From Sulfurimonas gotlandica GD1 (GTDB lineage: Bacteria; Campylobacterota; Campylobacteria; Campylobacterales; Sulfurimonadaceae): 64,000 nt of DNA. The stretch covers positions 1,860,001-1,924,000 of the forward strand of contig NZ_AFRZ01000001.1 of assembly GCF_000242915.1 (NCBI RefSeq), written 5' to 3'. The position numbers and the translations under genes are program-made. Under the pieces are notes generated by a model. That model searched no databases. It had not been told where the DNA came from and saw only the letters and a list, made by a program, of their open reading frames with translations. How positions within the stretch are numbered: position 1 is the first letter of the stretch; every line of letters begins with the position of its first letter. Below are positions 1-9,805 of this stretch, one piece after another.

Positions 1-26
1 TATTAGAAAATTTCATTAACTTATAA
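1..26 (+). CDS. C-terminal tail of an upstream gene, possibly hisH (partial)
   Basis: An open frame runs in from the left edge and ends at TAA 24-26, encoding only LENFINL. It ends 10 nt before hisA. In many bacteria hisH (glutamine amidotransferase subunit of imidazole glycerol phosphate synthase) directly precedes hisA, so hisH is the natural guess. Seven residues cannot identify a family, so this rests on context. Confidence 0.4.
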
Positions 27-36
27 GGAAATAATA

Positions 37-747
37 GTGACGTTATACCCAGCAATTGATTTAAAAGATGGAAAAGCAGTTCGCCTTACAAAAGGTATTA
101 TGGATAGTGCAAAGATTTACTCGGATGAGCCTTGGTCTTTAGTGAAAAAATTTGAAGAGATGGGTGCAGAGTGGGTGCATTTGGTCGATTTAAATGGTGC
201 TTTTGCAGGAGAGCCTAAAAATCTAGAGCAGATTATTAAAATCAGACAAAACTGTAATGTTAAGTTAGAACTTGGCGGTGGTATACGTGATGAGGAGACT
301 ATACAAAAAATGCTTGAGATAGGTATAGATAGAATTATACTTGGCTCAATTGCAGTAAAAAATCCTCAATTTGTTAGAGACATGGCAGCAAAGTACCCAA
401 TAGCTGTTGGAATAGACGCTATAGACGGATTTGTAGCGGTTGAAGGCTGGGGTGAAGTTAGTAGTATGAAAGCTACAGATCTTGCAAAAGAATTTGCAAA
501 TGCTGGTGTTGAAGCGATAATCTGTACTGATGTTGGCAAGGATGGAACACTCTCTGGTGTAAATGTTGAGTTTACGCTAGACATTGCAAGAGCAAGCGGT
601 ATTAGTACAATTGCTAGTGGTGGAGTAAAAGACGCTAGTGATATTGAAGCTCTTATCGCTACGAAAGAAGTTGATGGTGTTATCATCGGCAAGGCATATT
701 ATGAGGGTACATTAGACTTACCAAAGATGTTTAAACTTCTTGATTAA
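37..747 (+). CDS. hisA: Phosphoribosylformimino-5-aminoimidazole carboxamide ribotide isomerase (HisA)
   Basis: HisA catalyses the Amadori rearrangement of ProFAR to PRFAR, the fourth step of histidine synthesis, in the cytoplasm. The 236-residue product has the usual length and (beta/alpha)8 layout. Near the N-terminus is [13 protein letters not shown] with catalytic Asp8; the second acid is probably Asp127 in the VGIDAIDG segment. The phosphate-binding glycine motifs LELGGGIR (78-84) and ASGGV are present. The start is GTG at 37, with AAGGA at 25-29 as ribosome site; no ATG is better placed. It lies directly behind a probable hisH tail. A 74-nt gap separates it from cheY, so it may end the his operon. 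Confidence 0.95.
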   Translation: MTLYPAIDLKDGKAVRLTKGIMDSAKIYSDEPWSLVKKFEEMGAEWVHLVDLNGAFAGEPKNLEQIIKIRQNCNVKLELGGGIRDEETIQKMLEIGIDRIILGSIAVKNPQFVRDMAAKYPIAVGIDAIDGFVAVEGWGEVSSMKATDLAKEFANAGVEAIICTDVGKDGTLSGVNVEFTLDIARASGISTIASGGVKDASDIEALIATKEVDGVIIGKAYYEGTLDLPKMFKLLD

Positions 748-821
748 TGGTAAAAAAACGAAAATTTAGATATTATTAGATTATAAATTTTGCAAAATAT
801 ATTTTTTAAAAAGGATTTCAA

Positions 822-1196
822 TTGAAATTACTTGTTGTTGATGATAGTTCTACAATGCGTCGTATTATTAAAAATACTTTAGCGCGCTTAGGTTATAAAG
901 ATATTCTAGAAGGCGCTGATGGTCTTGAAGGTTGGGCTCAAATGGATTCTAATCCAGATATTGAGATGCTGATTACTGACTGGAATATGCCAGAGATGAA
1001 TGGATTAGAATTAGTTAAGAAAGTTCGTGCTGATGCTCGTTTTAAAGATACTCCAATTATTATGGTAACAACAGAGGGTGGTAAAGCAGAGGTTATTACT
1101 GCACTTAAAGCAGGGGTAAATAACTATATTGTTAAACCGTTTACACCACAAGTATTGAAAGAAAAACTTGGTGCTGTAATGGGTATTTCCGAATAA
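822..1196 (+). CDS. cheY: Chemotaxis response regulator CheY
   Basis: This is a stand-alone receiver domain of 124 residues with no output domain, as in CheY, which carries the signal from CheA to the flagellar motor switch. The acidic pocket Asp7/Asp8, phospho-acceptor Asp53 (TDWNMPEMNG), Thr83 and Lys105 (IVKPF) match the CheY pattern, and Tyr102 sits where the CheY switch tyrosine lies. The start is TTG at 822 after an AAGGA ribosome site. Its stop overlaps the prmA start by one base (TAATG). From memory, cheY-prmA-ftsH is also the order in Campylobacter jejuni, so this is probably the main CheY although no other che gene is in view. Confidence 0.93.
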   Translation: MKLLVVDDSSTMRRIIKNTLARLGYKDILEGADGLEGWAQMDSNPDIEMLITDWNMPEMNGLELVKKVRADARFKDTPIIMVTTEGGKAEVITALKAGVNNYIVKPFTPQVLKEKLGAVMGISE

Positions 1197-2023
1197 TGCA
1201 GGAATACTACTACGAGCTAGTAGTTAAAGTTTCATCTCACAAGGAGTTATTTGCTGACTTTTTGCACGATACTATACCAGTAGGTTTTGAAGAATCAGAA
1301 TCTGGTTTTATTGTGAGAAGTGAAGATGAACTTGATACTATTATGTGGGGTTTAGAACAATTTTGTGAAGCCCTGCAAAAAGCAATAGGTGAAGTGATAG
1401 AGCTTGAATGTATACAGCAAAAACTTCCAAACAGTGACTGGGTTGAACTTTACCAAAAAAGTATCACTCCACTTGCAATAGACAAATTCTATATTCATCC
1501 GACTTGGGATGAAGAAAATCCAGATTTAATCAACATAGCGATAGATCCAGCACTAGCTTTTGGCACTGGACATCATCCAACAACTGCTTCGTCATTAAAA
1601 GCAATCTCTAAATATGTTAAAGAAGGCGATTCTGTAATAGATGTAGGTTGTGGCAGTGGAATACTAGGTATAGGAGCGATGAAGCTCAATGCAGTTGTAG
1701 AAGCTTGTGATACTGATCCTGTATCTGTTGAAAATAGTATTGTAAATGCTAAATTAAACAATTTGAAATTTACAAAAATATGGGAAGGTTCATGCTCTCT
1801 AAGCTCTGCAAAATATGATATAGTCGTGGCTAATATAGTAGCGGATGTACTTACTTTTATAGCAAAAGATTTGAAAAATGCTTTAAAGGATAATGGTATA
1901 TTGATTTTATCAGGTATTTTGGATAAATACGAGAGTAAAGTTTTAGGTTTTTACAAAGATTGTGAAATCATTGAAAGAATAGCAGTAGATGAGTGGGTAA
2001 CGCTTATTTTAAAAAGAAAATAA
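1196..2023 (+). CDS. prmA: Ribosomal protein L11 methyltransferase (PrmA)
   Basis: PrmA uses S-adenosylmethionine to trimethylate amino groups of ribosomal protein L11. The 275-residue protein has the expected two parts: an N-terminal substrate domain of about 110 residues and a C-terminal Rossmann methyltransferase domain. The AFGTGHHPTT segment typical of PrmA precedes the SAM motif DVGCGSGILGIGA near residue 149, and VVANIVADVL matches the catalytic NxxA/D region. Translation is coupled to cheY by a one-base overlap, and ftsH follows after 14 nt, suggesting a single transcript. Some Campylobacterota annotations shorten the name to methyltransferase. Confidence 0.92.
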   Translation: MQEYYYELVVKVSSHKELFADFLHDTIPVGFEESESGFIVRSEDELDTIMWGLEQFCEALQKAIGEVIELECIQQKLPNSDWVELYQKSITPLAIDKFYIHPTWDEENPDLINIAIDPALAFGTGHHPTTASSLKAISKYVKEGDSVIDVGCGSGILGIGAMKLNAVVEACDTDPVSVENSIVNAKLNNLKFTKIWEGSCSLSSAKYDIVVANIVADVLTFIAKDLKNALKDNGILILSGILDKYESKVLGFYKDCEIIERIAVDEWVTLILKRK

Positions 2024-2037
2024 AAAAGAGATAAATA

Positions 2038-4029
2038 ATGTCAGATAAGAATTCAAACAATAATGATAATAAAAATAATAATTTTTTTAATAATAACCCA
2101 TTAATAACTTTTGCAATATTTTCAGTAGTAATAATTTTACTATTTAAAGTACTTGTTGGTGAAGGTACAGATCTAGACAGTGCTAACAATACAGTTAATA
2201 GAAAAACAAAACAAGTTAGTTACTCAGAGCTTAAGAGTTTAGTGGAAAGCAAAACTGTATCAAAAGTAAGTATTGGACAGAGCTATATAAAAGCAGTTTC
2301 AACAGATGGTTCAGTTTATACTACTAGAATAGTAAGAGGTGATACAAACCTTGTTGAACTATTGGACAAACAAGGAATTGAATATACAGGATTTAGTGAA
2401 ACAAATTGGTTTACTGAGATGTTTGGATGGCTATTTCCATTTTTAATAATTATTGCTATTTGGATGTTTTTTGCTGGAAGAATGCAAAAAAGTATGGGTG
2501 GTGGTATTCTTGGTATGGGTAATTCTAAGAAAATGGTTAACTCAGAGAAACCAAACACGAAGTTTGATGATGTAGCTGGTGTTGAAGAAGCAAAAGAAGA
2601 AGTTCAAGAGATTGTTGATTTCTTAAAGTATCCAGCTCGTTATGTAGAAATTGGTGCAAAAATTCCAAAAGGTGTTTTACTTGTAGGTTCTCCAGGTACT
2701 GGTAAAACACTTCTAGCAAAAGCAGTTGCAGGTGAAGCAGATGTTCCTTTTTTCTCTGTAAGTGGCTCTAGTTTTATAGAGATGTTTGTTGGAGTTGGTG
2801 CCGCTCGTGTTCGTGACTTGTTTGAGCAAGCTAAAAAAGATGCTCCGAGTATTATATTTATAGACGAGATAGATGCTATTGGTAAGAGTCGTGCAGCAGG
2901 TGGAATGATGGGCGGAAATGATGAGAGAGAACAAACTTTAAATCAACTCTTAGCTGAAATGGATGGTTTTGGAACTGATACTCCTATAATTATTTTAGCT
3001 GCTACAAATAGACCAGAAGTTCTAGACGCTGCACTACTTCGTCCAGGCCGTTTTGATAGACAAGTTCTAGTAGATAAGCCAGATTTTCAAGGTCGTATTA
3101 AGATTCTTAAAGTGCATATGAAAAATGTTAAAATGGATGATGATGTAGAAATTGAAGAAATTGCTAGATTAACAGCAGGTCTTGCTGGTGCAGACTTAGC
3201 AAATATTATCAATGAAGCTGCTCTCTTAGCGGGTAGAAAAAGTCAGAAAACTGTTAAGCAAAAAGACTTGTTTGAATCAGTAGAGAGAGCTATTGCTGGA
3301 CTTGCAAAAAAATCTCGTAGGATTAACCCTAAAGAGAAAAAAATTGTAGCATACCATGAAAGTGGGCATGCTCTTCTTGCTGAGACAACTGAAGGGGCTA
3401 AAAAAGTTTCAAAAGTTTCTATAGTTCCACGTGGACTTGCTGCTCTTGGTTACACCTTAAATAAACCAGAAGAAGATAAGTTTATGATGCAAAAGCATGA
3501 GTTATGGGCAGAAGTAGATGTATTGCTTGGTGGTCGTGCAGCTGAACAAGTTTTCATTGGTGAAATCTCTACTGGTGCAGGAAATGACCTAGAAAGAGCT
3601 ACAGATATTATAAAGTCTATGGTTCAAACATATGGTATGAGTGATGTTGCAGGGCTTATGGTTTTAGAAAAAAGCAGACAATCTTTCCTAGGTGGAGGAC
3701 AACAAGCAACTCGTGAATACAGTGATAAGATGGCTGAAAAGATGGATGAATTTATTAAATCATCTTTAGCTGAGAGATATGAATCTGTTCTTGCTCGTCT
3801 TGAAGACTATAAGGGTGCTATAGAAAATATGGTAGCTCTTCTTTACGAAAAAGAAAATATTACGGGTGAAGAAGTTAGAGATATTATTATTAATTTTGAA
3901 AAAGATAATAATATGGAATCAAAAGTTGCTGCTTCTGTTGATGATATTGAGGCTGAGCTAAAAGAAGACGCTGCAATGTCTAAAAAAGATAGTAAAATAG
4001 AAGAAAGTGAAAGCAAAGATGAACAATAA
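2038..4029 (+). CDS. ftsH: ATP-dependent zinc metalloprotease FtsH
   Basis: FtsH is a membrane-bound AAA+ hexamer that extracts and degrades misfolded membrane proteins and short-lived regulators. The 663-residue protein has two transmembrane helices (about 21-41 and 125-146) around a periplasmic loop. These are followed by Walker A GSPGTGKT at 217-224, Walker B IIFIDEID, the second region of homology with two arginines (RPGRFDR), and the protease motif HESGH at 440-444. The third zinc ligand is probably Asp517 in [10 protein letters not shown]. The C-terminal tail is long, charged and probably disordered. The N-terminus is Asn-rich (NNNDNKNNN), which is unusual but does not affect the call. 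Confidence 0.97.
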   Translation: MSDKNSNNNDNKNNNFFNNNPLITFAIFSVVIILLFKVLVGEGTDLDSANNTVNRKTKQVSYSELKSLVESKTVSKVSIGQSYIKAVSTDGSVYTTRIVRGDTNLVELLDKQGIEYTGFSETNWFTEMFGWLFPFLIIIAIWMFFAGRMQKSMGGGILGMGNSKKMVNSEKPNTKFDDVAGVEEAKEEVQEIVDFLKYPARYVEIGAKIPKGVLLVGSPGTGKTLLAKAVAGEADVPFFSVSGSSFIEMFVGVGAARVRDLFEQAKKDAPSIIFIDEIDAIGKSRAAGGMMGGNDEREQTLNQLLAEMDGFGTDTPIIILAATNRPEVLDAALLRPGRFDRQVLVDKPDFQGRIKILKVHMKNVKMDDDVEIEEIARLTAGLAGADLANIINEAALLAGRKSQKTVKQKDLFESVERAIAGLAKKSRRINPKEKKIVAYHESGHALLAETTEGAKKVSKVSIVPRGLAALGYTLNKPEEDKFMMQKHELWAEVDVLLGGRAAEQVFIGEISTGAGNDLERATDIIKSMVQTYGMSDVAGLMVLEKSRQSFLGGGQQATREYSDKMAEKMDEFIKSSLAERYESVLARLEDYKGAIENMVALLYEKENITGEEVRDIIINFEKDNNMESKVAASVDDIEAELKEDAAMSKKDSKIEESESKDEQ

Positions 4030-4651
4030 TCTTTTACCAATAGCAAAAGAGGGTTTTAGTCGTATAGGTTTTACTATATTAGCGTTTATAATTTTTGCTA
4101 TTTTAGATTTAAATCTTTTAGAGTTCTTATCATTTTTAACACTTTTGTTTTTTGTATTTGTTTATAGAAATCCGGAGAGAATGTTACCTAACCTTGAGCA
4201 GATGAGTGTTGTAAGTCCGGTTGATGGAATTTTACTTTCTATAGAAGAAGTAGAGGGTGAAGAGTATGCATATAAACTAGAAGTAAACAGTAGCTACCTA
4301 AATGTTTCTCTTCTTCGTGCACCACTTAGTAGTGCCATTGAGAATATCAATTTTAAACATGGTGCTAGACTATCCCATGCATCACCATTATCAAGAGAAA
4401 TAAATGAAAGAGTTGAGCTTATATTTAAAGATACTCATGATAATAAAGTAAAAGTATCTCATATCTTAAAACAGAGTTTTGATGAGATTAAACTAGATGT
4501 AATAACTAAACAAAACTTGGTTCAAGGTAGTAGATACGGTCTAATGGTAAACGGTATAACTACTATATATTTACCTCAAAATTTCAGAGTAAATGTAAGC
4601 GTAGGGCAAGAATTAAATGCATCTCAATCATTAGTAGGATATTTTTCATAA
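4019..4651 (+). CDS. psd: Phosphatidylserine decarboxylase family protein
   Basis: The product has an N-terminal hydrophobic pair of helices, a VSPVDGILLSIEE segment and a C-terminal QGSRYGLM motif. These match the short (archaeal-type) phosphatidylserine decarboxylases that self-cleave at Gly-Ser to make a pyruvoyl cofactor; here this would be Gly170-Ser171. It sits directly before pssA, which makes phosphatidylserine, so it would supply phosphatidylethanolamine. I chose ATG 4019 (210 residues); a GTG at 4007 would add four residues and overlap ftsH more deeply. The usual DVHV-type His motif is replaced by YLNVSLLRAP, so activity is likely but not certain. Confidence 0.75.
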   Translation: MNNNLLPIAKEGFSRIGFTILAFIIFAILDLNLLEFLSFLTLLFFVFVYRNPERMLPNLEQMSVVSPVDGILLSIEEVEGEEYAYKLEVNSSYLNVSLLRAPLSSAIENINFKHGARLSHASPLSREINERVELIFKDTHDNKVKVSHILKQSFDEIKLDVITKQNLVQGSRYGLMVNGITTIYLPQNFRVNVSVGQELNASQSLVGYFS

Positions 4652-4654
4652 ACT

Positions 4655-5374
4655 ATGACAAAAAAACCTGCTAATCTAATATATATCCTTCCAAATCTTT
4701 TTACCGCAGCCTCCATATTTTCTGGTGTATTTAGCATTATAAGTGCAGTAAATGGAAATTTTGAAAAAGCTGCATGGCTTATAATGCTCTCTCTTATATT
4801 TGATGGTTTAGATGGAAGAGTTGCAAGACTGACGAATACATGTTCTAAGTTTGGTGTAGAGTTTGACTCTCTTGCAGATATGGTTGCTTTTGGTGTAGCC
4901 CCTGCACTTTTAATGTATCTATTTGTTGGTTATGAATTTGGGCGTTTTGGTGTTGTTGCATCTGCAATATTTGTAATTTTTGGAGCTATTAGATTAGCTA
5001 GATTTAATGTTATGACTGTAACTACTGAACCATCTGTTTTTATTGGAGTACCTATCCCTACTGCAGCAGTTTTTGTTTCTCTTATGGTTTTACTTTTTCA
5101 AAAATATGGTTTCAATAATGATTATGGATTAGTAATTATGCTTCTTTCTATTTTGGTTTCAATACTAATGGTAAGCAATATTAGATATCCAAGTTTCAAA
5201 AAAATAGATTTTAGCCCAAAACATGCGATGAAGTTTTTTGTTATTATTATATCAGCATTGTTTGTTGTATTCATGTACCCAATAGAAGGTTTTACCCTGA
5301 TATTTGTACTTTATATTCTTTATGGCTTAGTTCGTGCTGCGATGCTTATGCCTAAGAGTTTAGGCAAAAAATAA
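4655..5374 (+). CDS. pssA: CDP-diacylglycerol--serine O-phosphatidyltransferase (PssA)
   Basis: This membrane enzyme joins serine to CDP-diacylglycerol to form phosphatidylserine, the precursor of phosphatidylethanolamine. The CDP-alcohol phosphatidyltransferase signature DGx2ARx8Gx3Dx3D is complete: Asp53, Gly54, Ala57, Arg58, Gly67, Asp71, Asp75. The rest of the 239 residues is hydrophobic, with six or more membrane segments, as in the type II (Bacillus-like) PssA family. It starts 3 nt after the psd-like gene, so the two are surely co-transcribed. It ends 5 bp from the convergent TPR gene, leaving no room for a terminator outside the coding regions. Confidence 0.95.
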   Translation: MTKKPANLIYILPNLFTAASIFSGVFSIISAVNGNFEKAAWLIMLSLIFDGLDGRVARLTNTCSKFGVEFDSLADMVAFGVAPALLMYLFVGYEFGRFGVVASAIFVIFGAIRLARFNVMTVTTEPSVFIGVPIPTAAVFVSLMVLLFQKYGFNNDYGLVIMLLSILVSILMVSNIRYPSFKKIDFSPKHAMKFFVIIISALFVVFMYPIEGFTLIFVLYILYGLVRAAMLMPKSLGKK

Positions 5375-5379
5375 GTTCT

Positions 5380-7716
5380 TTATTTTACTGCTTGTTCTTT
5401 TTCAAACAGTAATTTGTCTAAGTCAATATCAAAGTTGAAATATTCAGAACTAAAACCATTATCTCCGATTCTGGCAAACTGAATTCCAGCACCCTGGTTA
5501 TTTTTAACTTCAAGGTATAACAGACCTAAAGCATAACGACTCTCCAAGAAACTTCCATCTTTCATCTTAGATAGTTCAAGAAGAGCTATAGCATTGGCAT
5601 GATGATCTGCAGCGGTTGAAGCTACAGCACCTAAAAAAAGTGTATATGCATCCCTTACTTTTAAATCATCAATTAGATTGTTATAGAGAGTATATGACTC
5701 TTCATAAGCTTTGTCGTATAAAGACGCAAGAGCTAATGCACTAGTAATCTCATGCGTATTTCTTTTTGTAGTCTCCAGTACTTCTCTTAGTTGTTTTCTA
5801 AGGAAAAAGAGTTTACCTGTTATAAGATTTTGTTGAATGTATAGATATCTAGTTATATATGGTCCATAATATAGATCATTGAAATCAAAATTTTGTAATT
5901 TTAAATAGTTTAATACTTCCTTCGCATATTCTTTAGGTTTAAGATCTGAGAAATATGAATCTATGTACATCATGTGTGGAAGTATCTCATTTGGAAGTAA
6001 AATTGTCAGTTTGTGAGAAGCTTTCTTCGCAGCATTGATATCATTTAATCCTAGAGCAATAATCGTATCGAGCGCTAAGTAAAGAGGTTTTTGCTTATAA
6101 TCTTTATCTAGCCAGTCTGCTGTGGAAATAATGTTGTTATCACTAATAAATAGAAGTGTTTTGTATAGATCAATCTTTTCGCTTGGATCTTCTAAAGATA
6201 TAGAGTCTTTAACAATTGTAGCTAATTTCGTGCTGTCTTTATCAATTAGCTGACTTGTCATAATCGCAAAAATACCAGATAAATAATTTTTTGCATCTAG
6301 GTGGTATGAAAGAAGAAAATGCTTTTGCGCTTTAGATATATTGCCCATTTGAGCATATGTAAGAGCAAGATTGTAATGTAGAATAGAGTGTTTTGGTTGA
6401 AGTTTTACAAGCTCTTGTAAGTCAGTATTTGACTCTCTTAATTTAAAAGATAAGGCTTTTTGAATTGCTTTTACAATGCCCTGATTTACATTAGAAGTTG
6501 AAGCACTTTTTGTTAGATACTCTTTTGCAGATGCAAGGTTGTCAATATAAATATTAGCATTTCCTTTTTGAATAGAGCTAATAGTCTGGTCAGCATTAAA
6601 TACTTTATATGGAGAAAAATAGAATATTTTTTGATAGTTGAACATTCTAGCATGTATAATTTTGTCTCTATATCTAAGTTGTGCTTTTAACGAATCAAAA
6701 AGAGACTCTTTCAGTTCTACTTTAACAGGATATGGTTTATATACCTCTTCAGGAAACATATCTGTAACATTTTTTATCTGTTTGCTTGCAGTAGCCACTC
6801 TTCCAGCTTTTAAGTTTATTAGTGCTTGTGCAACAGCAGATTTAACAGGTTCAATGTTCTTTACAATCGCTTGGGCTAAATGCTTTTGTGCGAGTGTTAA
6901 GTCGCCAACTCTAGCATAGAGTAGAGCGATGCTAAAAGAGTCCGCAACTTCAAAGTGCTCTTCCATAGCTTCTATAGCTTTATAGTCGTTAGAATATAGA
7001 GCATTGATCTTTGCCCTGAGATGTTTTTGAGTTACTGGATATTCTTTACTTGTAGGATTTTCCAATGAACTTAGTGCCTCAAGATAGTTATTATTATAGT
7101 AATTAATAAGTGTATAGTAGTATGAGTAAAGAGGTGAATCTTTTTCACGTGCTAAATATGCATATGCTAAATCTATGTAGTATCTAAAGTTCTTTTCATC
7201 TTTTAAATGTAAAGAACATACAGCTGCATTAATAGCACTAACACAGCGTTTCTCATCATTAACTATAGCTTTTTTAAATGTCTGCAATGCTAAATCGTAA
7301 GTTCCGTCTTTTAGCTGCGCTACACCTAGATTGTAAACTGAAATTGCTTCACTATAAACTGCAATTTTTTCATATAAAAAAAGAGCTTCATCTTTTGATC
7401 CAGTAGAGTAAAGATAATTTGCTTTTGCAATCATATTTTCTAATTTGCTAGGTTGTATAGGTTGAGTTGTGTTTTGTTCTAGTTTGGTTTCAATAAAATC
7501 TAGTGAGGAAGTGTTTTTAGCATCTGGAGTTTTTAAAATGAAAAACAGCACAATTATAATTATTAAAACCAGTAAAAAAGCCACAAGACCGAAAATAATT
7601 ATTTTTTTCTTTTTTGAAGAATCATCATCTAAAATAGATTCTGATTCATGAGGTGCATAAGATCCAGCTGCGTCACTCTCTTCAATGATAATTATATCTT
7701 CTAGTTCTTCAGCCAT
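5380..7716 (-). CDS. Membrane-anchored TPR-repeat protein of unknown function
   Basis: The 778-residue protein begins with an acidic cytoplasmic stretch of about 35 residues, then a basic KKKK and one strong transmembrane helix (about 36-62). The rest is helical and contains repeated TPR-like units, for example NLGVAQLKDGTYDLALQTF and NLALTYAQMGNISKAQKHF. With the N-terminus inside, the repeats would face the periplasm and probably bind protein partners. There is no enzymatic motif. It stands alone between pssA (convergent) and ppk2 (60 nt upstream, same strand). I do not recognise a named family; a scaffold for envelope or motility assembly is possible but not shown. Confidence 0.85.
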   Translation of the reverse strand: MAEELEDIIIIEESDAAGSYAPHESESILDDDSSKKKKIIIFGLVAFLLVLIIIIVLFFILKTPDAKNTSSLDFIETKLEQNTTQPIQPSKLENMIAKANYLYSTGSKDEALFLYEKIAVYSEAISVYNLGVAQLKDGTYDLALQTFKKAIVNDEKRCVSAINAAVCSLHLKDEKNFRYYIDLAYAYLAREKDSPLYSYYYTLINYYNNNYLEALSSLENPTSKEYPVTQKHLRAKINALYSNDYKAIEAMEEHFEVADSFSIALLYARVGDLTLAQKHLAQAIVKNIEPVKSAVAQALINLKAGRVATASKQIKNVTDMFPEEVYKPYPVKVELKESLFDSLKAQLRYRDKIIHARMFNYQKIFYFSPYKVFNADQTISSIQKGNANIYIDNLASAKEYLTKSASTSNVNQGIVKAIQKALSFKLRESNTDLQELVKLQPKHSILHYNLALTYAQMGNISKAQKHFLLSYHLDAKNYLSGIFAIMTSQLIDKDSTKLATIVKDSISLEDPSEKIDLYKTLLFISDNNIISTADWLDKDYKQKPLYLALDTIIALGLNDINAAKKASHKLTILLPNEILPHMMYIDSYFSDLKPKEYAKEVLNYLKLQNFDFNDLYYGPYITRYLYIQQNLITGKLFFLRKQLREVLETTKRNTHEITSALALASLYDKAYEESYTLYNNLIDDLKVRDAYTLFLGAVASTAADHHANAIALLELSKMKDGSFLESRYALGLLYLEVKNNQGAGIQFARIGDNGFSSEYFNFDIDLDKLLFEKEQAVK

Positions 7717-7776
7717 TACCCACCCTGTTTAGTCTTTTATAAGCAAAAAAAGTACCAAATTTTGTCTTTTAATGTT

Positions 7777-8610
7777 TTACAATTTATCAATATTATTTAG
7801 CTTATGTATATCCATTAGTTTTAATTCTTGACTTGCCGTAAAAACAATTTTAGCATCAGGTGTTAAATCTATTGCGCGACTTTTTCCATCATATTCAATT
7901 TGACTTAAAATTAATTTCATTGTTTCTAATCTAGCTTTATGCTTATCACTTGAACGTATTACATACCATGGTGCTTTTTCATGGTTCGTCTGTTTTAACA
8001 TATTGTACTTAGTTGTTGTAAATTGCTCCCACATACTTTGTGCTTGCAAGTCTATTTCACTTAACTTCCATTGACGTAGCGGGTCTGTACGGCGTTGTTC
8101 AAATCTTAAAGCTTGTTTTTCCTTTTTGACACTAAAATAAAGTTTTACAAGTACCGTTCCATGATCAACCATAGACTCTTCAAAGGGAACTACGTGTTTC
8201 ATAAATATTTCATGTTCTTCTTCTGAGCAAAAATTAAAAACAGGCTCAACCATAGCTCGATTGTACCAACTTCTATCAAAAAGTACTACTTCTCCTCCAT
8301 GTGGACAGTGTTTAACATATCTTTGAAAGTACCATTGTGTACGTTCTTCTTCGCTAGGACGACCTAAGGCTACAATTCTGTAATGTTTCGGATTTAGATA
8401 CCTGCTTACACTGCCTATAACGCTCCCTTTACCTGCAGCATCACGACCTTCAAAAACAATGATAAGCTTGAGCTTATAACGTTCTATATGTTGTTGAAGT
8501 TTTACTAATTCTGCTTGATATTGCTCTAAAGCTATATTTTCTGAATAGTTTATCAGAGCCTCTTTTTGTTGCTCATTAGTTAAGTTTTCTATTTGCATAT
8601 TACAGTCCAT
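7777..8610 (-). CDS. ppk2: Polyphosphate kinase 2
   Basis: PPK2 enzymes move phosphate between polyphosphate and nucleoside diphosphates or monophosphates. The 277-residue protein carries the Walker A variant GRDAAGKG (55-62), the PPK2 hallmark ALGRPSEEE region, and the lid motif FDRSWYNR (111-118). It has one P-loop kinase domain, as in class I PPK2, which normally uses ADP or GDP. The start may be ATG 8610 or four codons later. It is transcribed away from the DUF2156 gene and lies 60 nt upstream of the TPR gene. The substrate class (ADP or AMP) cannot be fixed by eye. Confidence 0.93.
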   Translation of the reverse strand: MDCNMQIENLTNEQQKEALINYSENIALEQYQAELVKLQQHIERYKLKLIIVFEGRDAAGKGSVIGSVSRYLNPKHYRIVALGRPSEEERTQWYFQRYVKHCPHGGEVVLFDRSWYNRAMVEPVFNFCSEEEHEIFMKHVVPFEESMVDHGTVLVKLYFSVKKEKQALRFEQRRTDPLRQWKLSEIDLQAQSMWEQFTTTKYNMLKQTNHEKAPWYVIRSSDKHKARLETMKLILSQIEYDGKSRAIDLTPDAKIVFTASQELKLMDIHKLNNIDKL

Positions 8611-8824
8611 TGTAGATAAAAATAAATTATATGTGTTTATAATGAAACTATATCCTTTTTTTTAAATATTGTGAAAATATTTTAAAAATTATTTTTCAAT
8701 TTCATCTATTTTTCAAAAAATAAACTTCTGAAATATGCTATTTAAGGGCATTGAAAAATTGCAACCGCAAAACTAAAAATTAGATGTATGATTCCATTTA
8801 TATTTGTATTTATAAAGGAAATTT
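8611..8824. other. Divergent intergenic region between ppk2 and the DUF2156 gene
   Basis: This 214-nt region separates two genes transcribed apart, so it must hold both promoters. It is very AT-rich, with T-runs and A-runs that form many weak short inverted repeats (for example AATATT at two places near 8670). An AAGGA ribosome site (8815-8819) precedes ATG 8825. I cannot pick one confident -10 box. No RNA gene or repeat is visible. Confidence 0.6.
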
Positions 8825-9805
8825 ATGGCTAATTTAACAGTAAAAAAACAGACTCTCAAGCCTTTCACACTTGATTCAAAACCTATAATAGAAAAGTATC
8901 TTTCTAAGCTGGATGTAGATCTTAGTGACTATACTTTCGCGGCTAATTTTATATGGCTAGCTAACAGCAGCGGATTTTACGCAGTGATAAATAAATGTTT
9001 TTGTCTTTTTGTAATGACTGGTGGTGAGTTAACAATGTTATTGCCTCCTCTGGGAAAGAAAAAATATGTTACAGATGCAATGATACGCTGTTTTGAAATC
9101 ATGAATGCAAATAACAGCTCTCCATATTATGCTCGTATAGATTATGTACAAGAATCTATGGTAGAAGAGTTTGTTCATTCTACTGATGAAGCAGAGAGTA
9201 TGTTTGTAATGCTTGAACATTACATCGTAGAAAAAAAACTGGTTGATTATATCTACTCTGTTGACAGTTTGATTGAGCTTCGCGGTAACAGTTATCATAC
9301 AAAGCGTACGGAGATAAATAAATTTACAAAATCTTATCCTGATCATATAATTGAGCCTCTTGATAGTATTAAGCATAAAGATGAGATTATGCACCTATTT
9401 AACAAATGGGTATCTGACAGAGTTAAATATATGCCAAAAGAGGAGGCTGAAGTTTTTTTAGAAGGTATTCACCAAGAGAGACATGCTGTTAAGCAGATGT
9501 TGAAAAATTATGAAGCTTTATCCCTTGTAGGCCTAGTAATATATATAAATGATGAGTTAAAAGGCTTCACCGTAGGTGAGCGAATCAATGATGATACTGC
9601 TACAGTAATTATTGAAAAGACAGACTTTGAAGTTCTTGGATGTGCGCAGTTTATCTTCCGCGAATTTTCTAAGATGCTTAAAGATCATTATGATGTGAAA
9701 TATATAAATGTTGGTGACGACATGGGGTTTGAAAATCTTCGCAAGGTTAAAATGTCTTATCGTCCATTTAAACTTGTGCCTAAATATACAATTTATCAAA
9801 AATGA
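8825..9805 (+). CDS. DUF2156 (phosphatidylglycerol lysyltransferase C-terminal-like) protein
   Basis: The 326-residue protein resembles the stand-alone DUF2156 family, which shares a double GNAT-like fold with the C-terminal aminoacyl-transfer domain of MprF and with FemX-type enzymes. Supporting segments are the N-terminal LSDYTFAANFIW, the central RGNSYHTKRTEINKF, and the C-terminal YINVGDDMGFENLRKVK, the usual end of the fold. There is no membrane helix or signal peptide, so it is cytoplasmic. The stop overlaps the next start by 4 nt. The substrate is unknown; family members are often annotated only as DUF2156, and lipid aminoacylation is not established here. Confidence 0.8.
   Translation: MANLTVKKQTLKPFTLDSKPIIEKYLSKLDVDLSDYTFAANFIWLANSSGFYAVINKCFCLFVMTGGELTMLLPPLGKKKYVTDAMIRCFEIMNANNSSPYYARIDYVQESMVEEFVHSTDEAESMFVMLEHYIVEKKLVDYIYSVDSLIELRGNSYHTKRTEINKFTKSYPDHIIEPLDSIKHKDEIMHLFNKWVSDRVKYMPKEEAEVFLEGIHQERHAVKQMLKNYEALSLVGLVIYINDELKGFTVGERINDDTATVIIEKTDFEVLGCAQFIFREFSKMLKDHYDVKYINVGDDMGFENLRKVKMSYRPFKLVPKYTIYQK

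Noticed and set aside
366-692. Open frame of 108 codons antisense to hisA
   Set aside because: It lies wholly within hisA on the other strand, and its product is a composition-biased hydrophobic shadow without any family signature.
8740-8775. Sigma-54-like promoter (GGCATTGAAAAATTGC)
   Set aside because: The GG and GC elements are 12 nt apart rather than 10, and the flanks do not match TGGCAC and TTGCW well.
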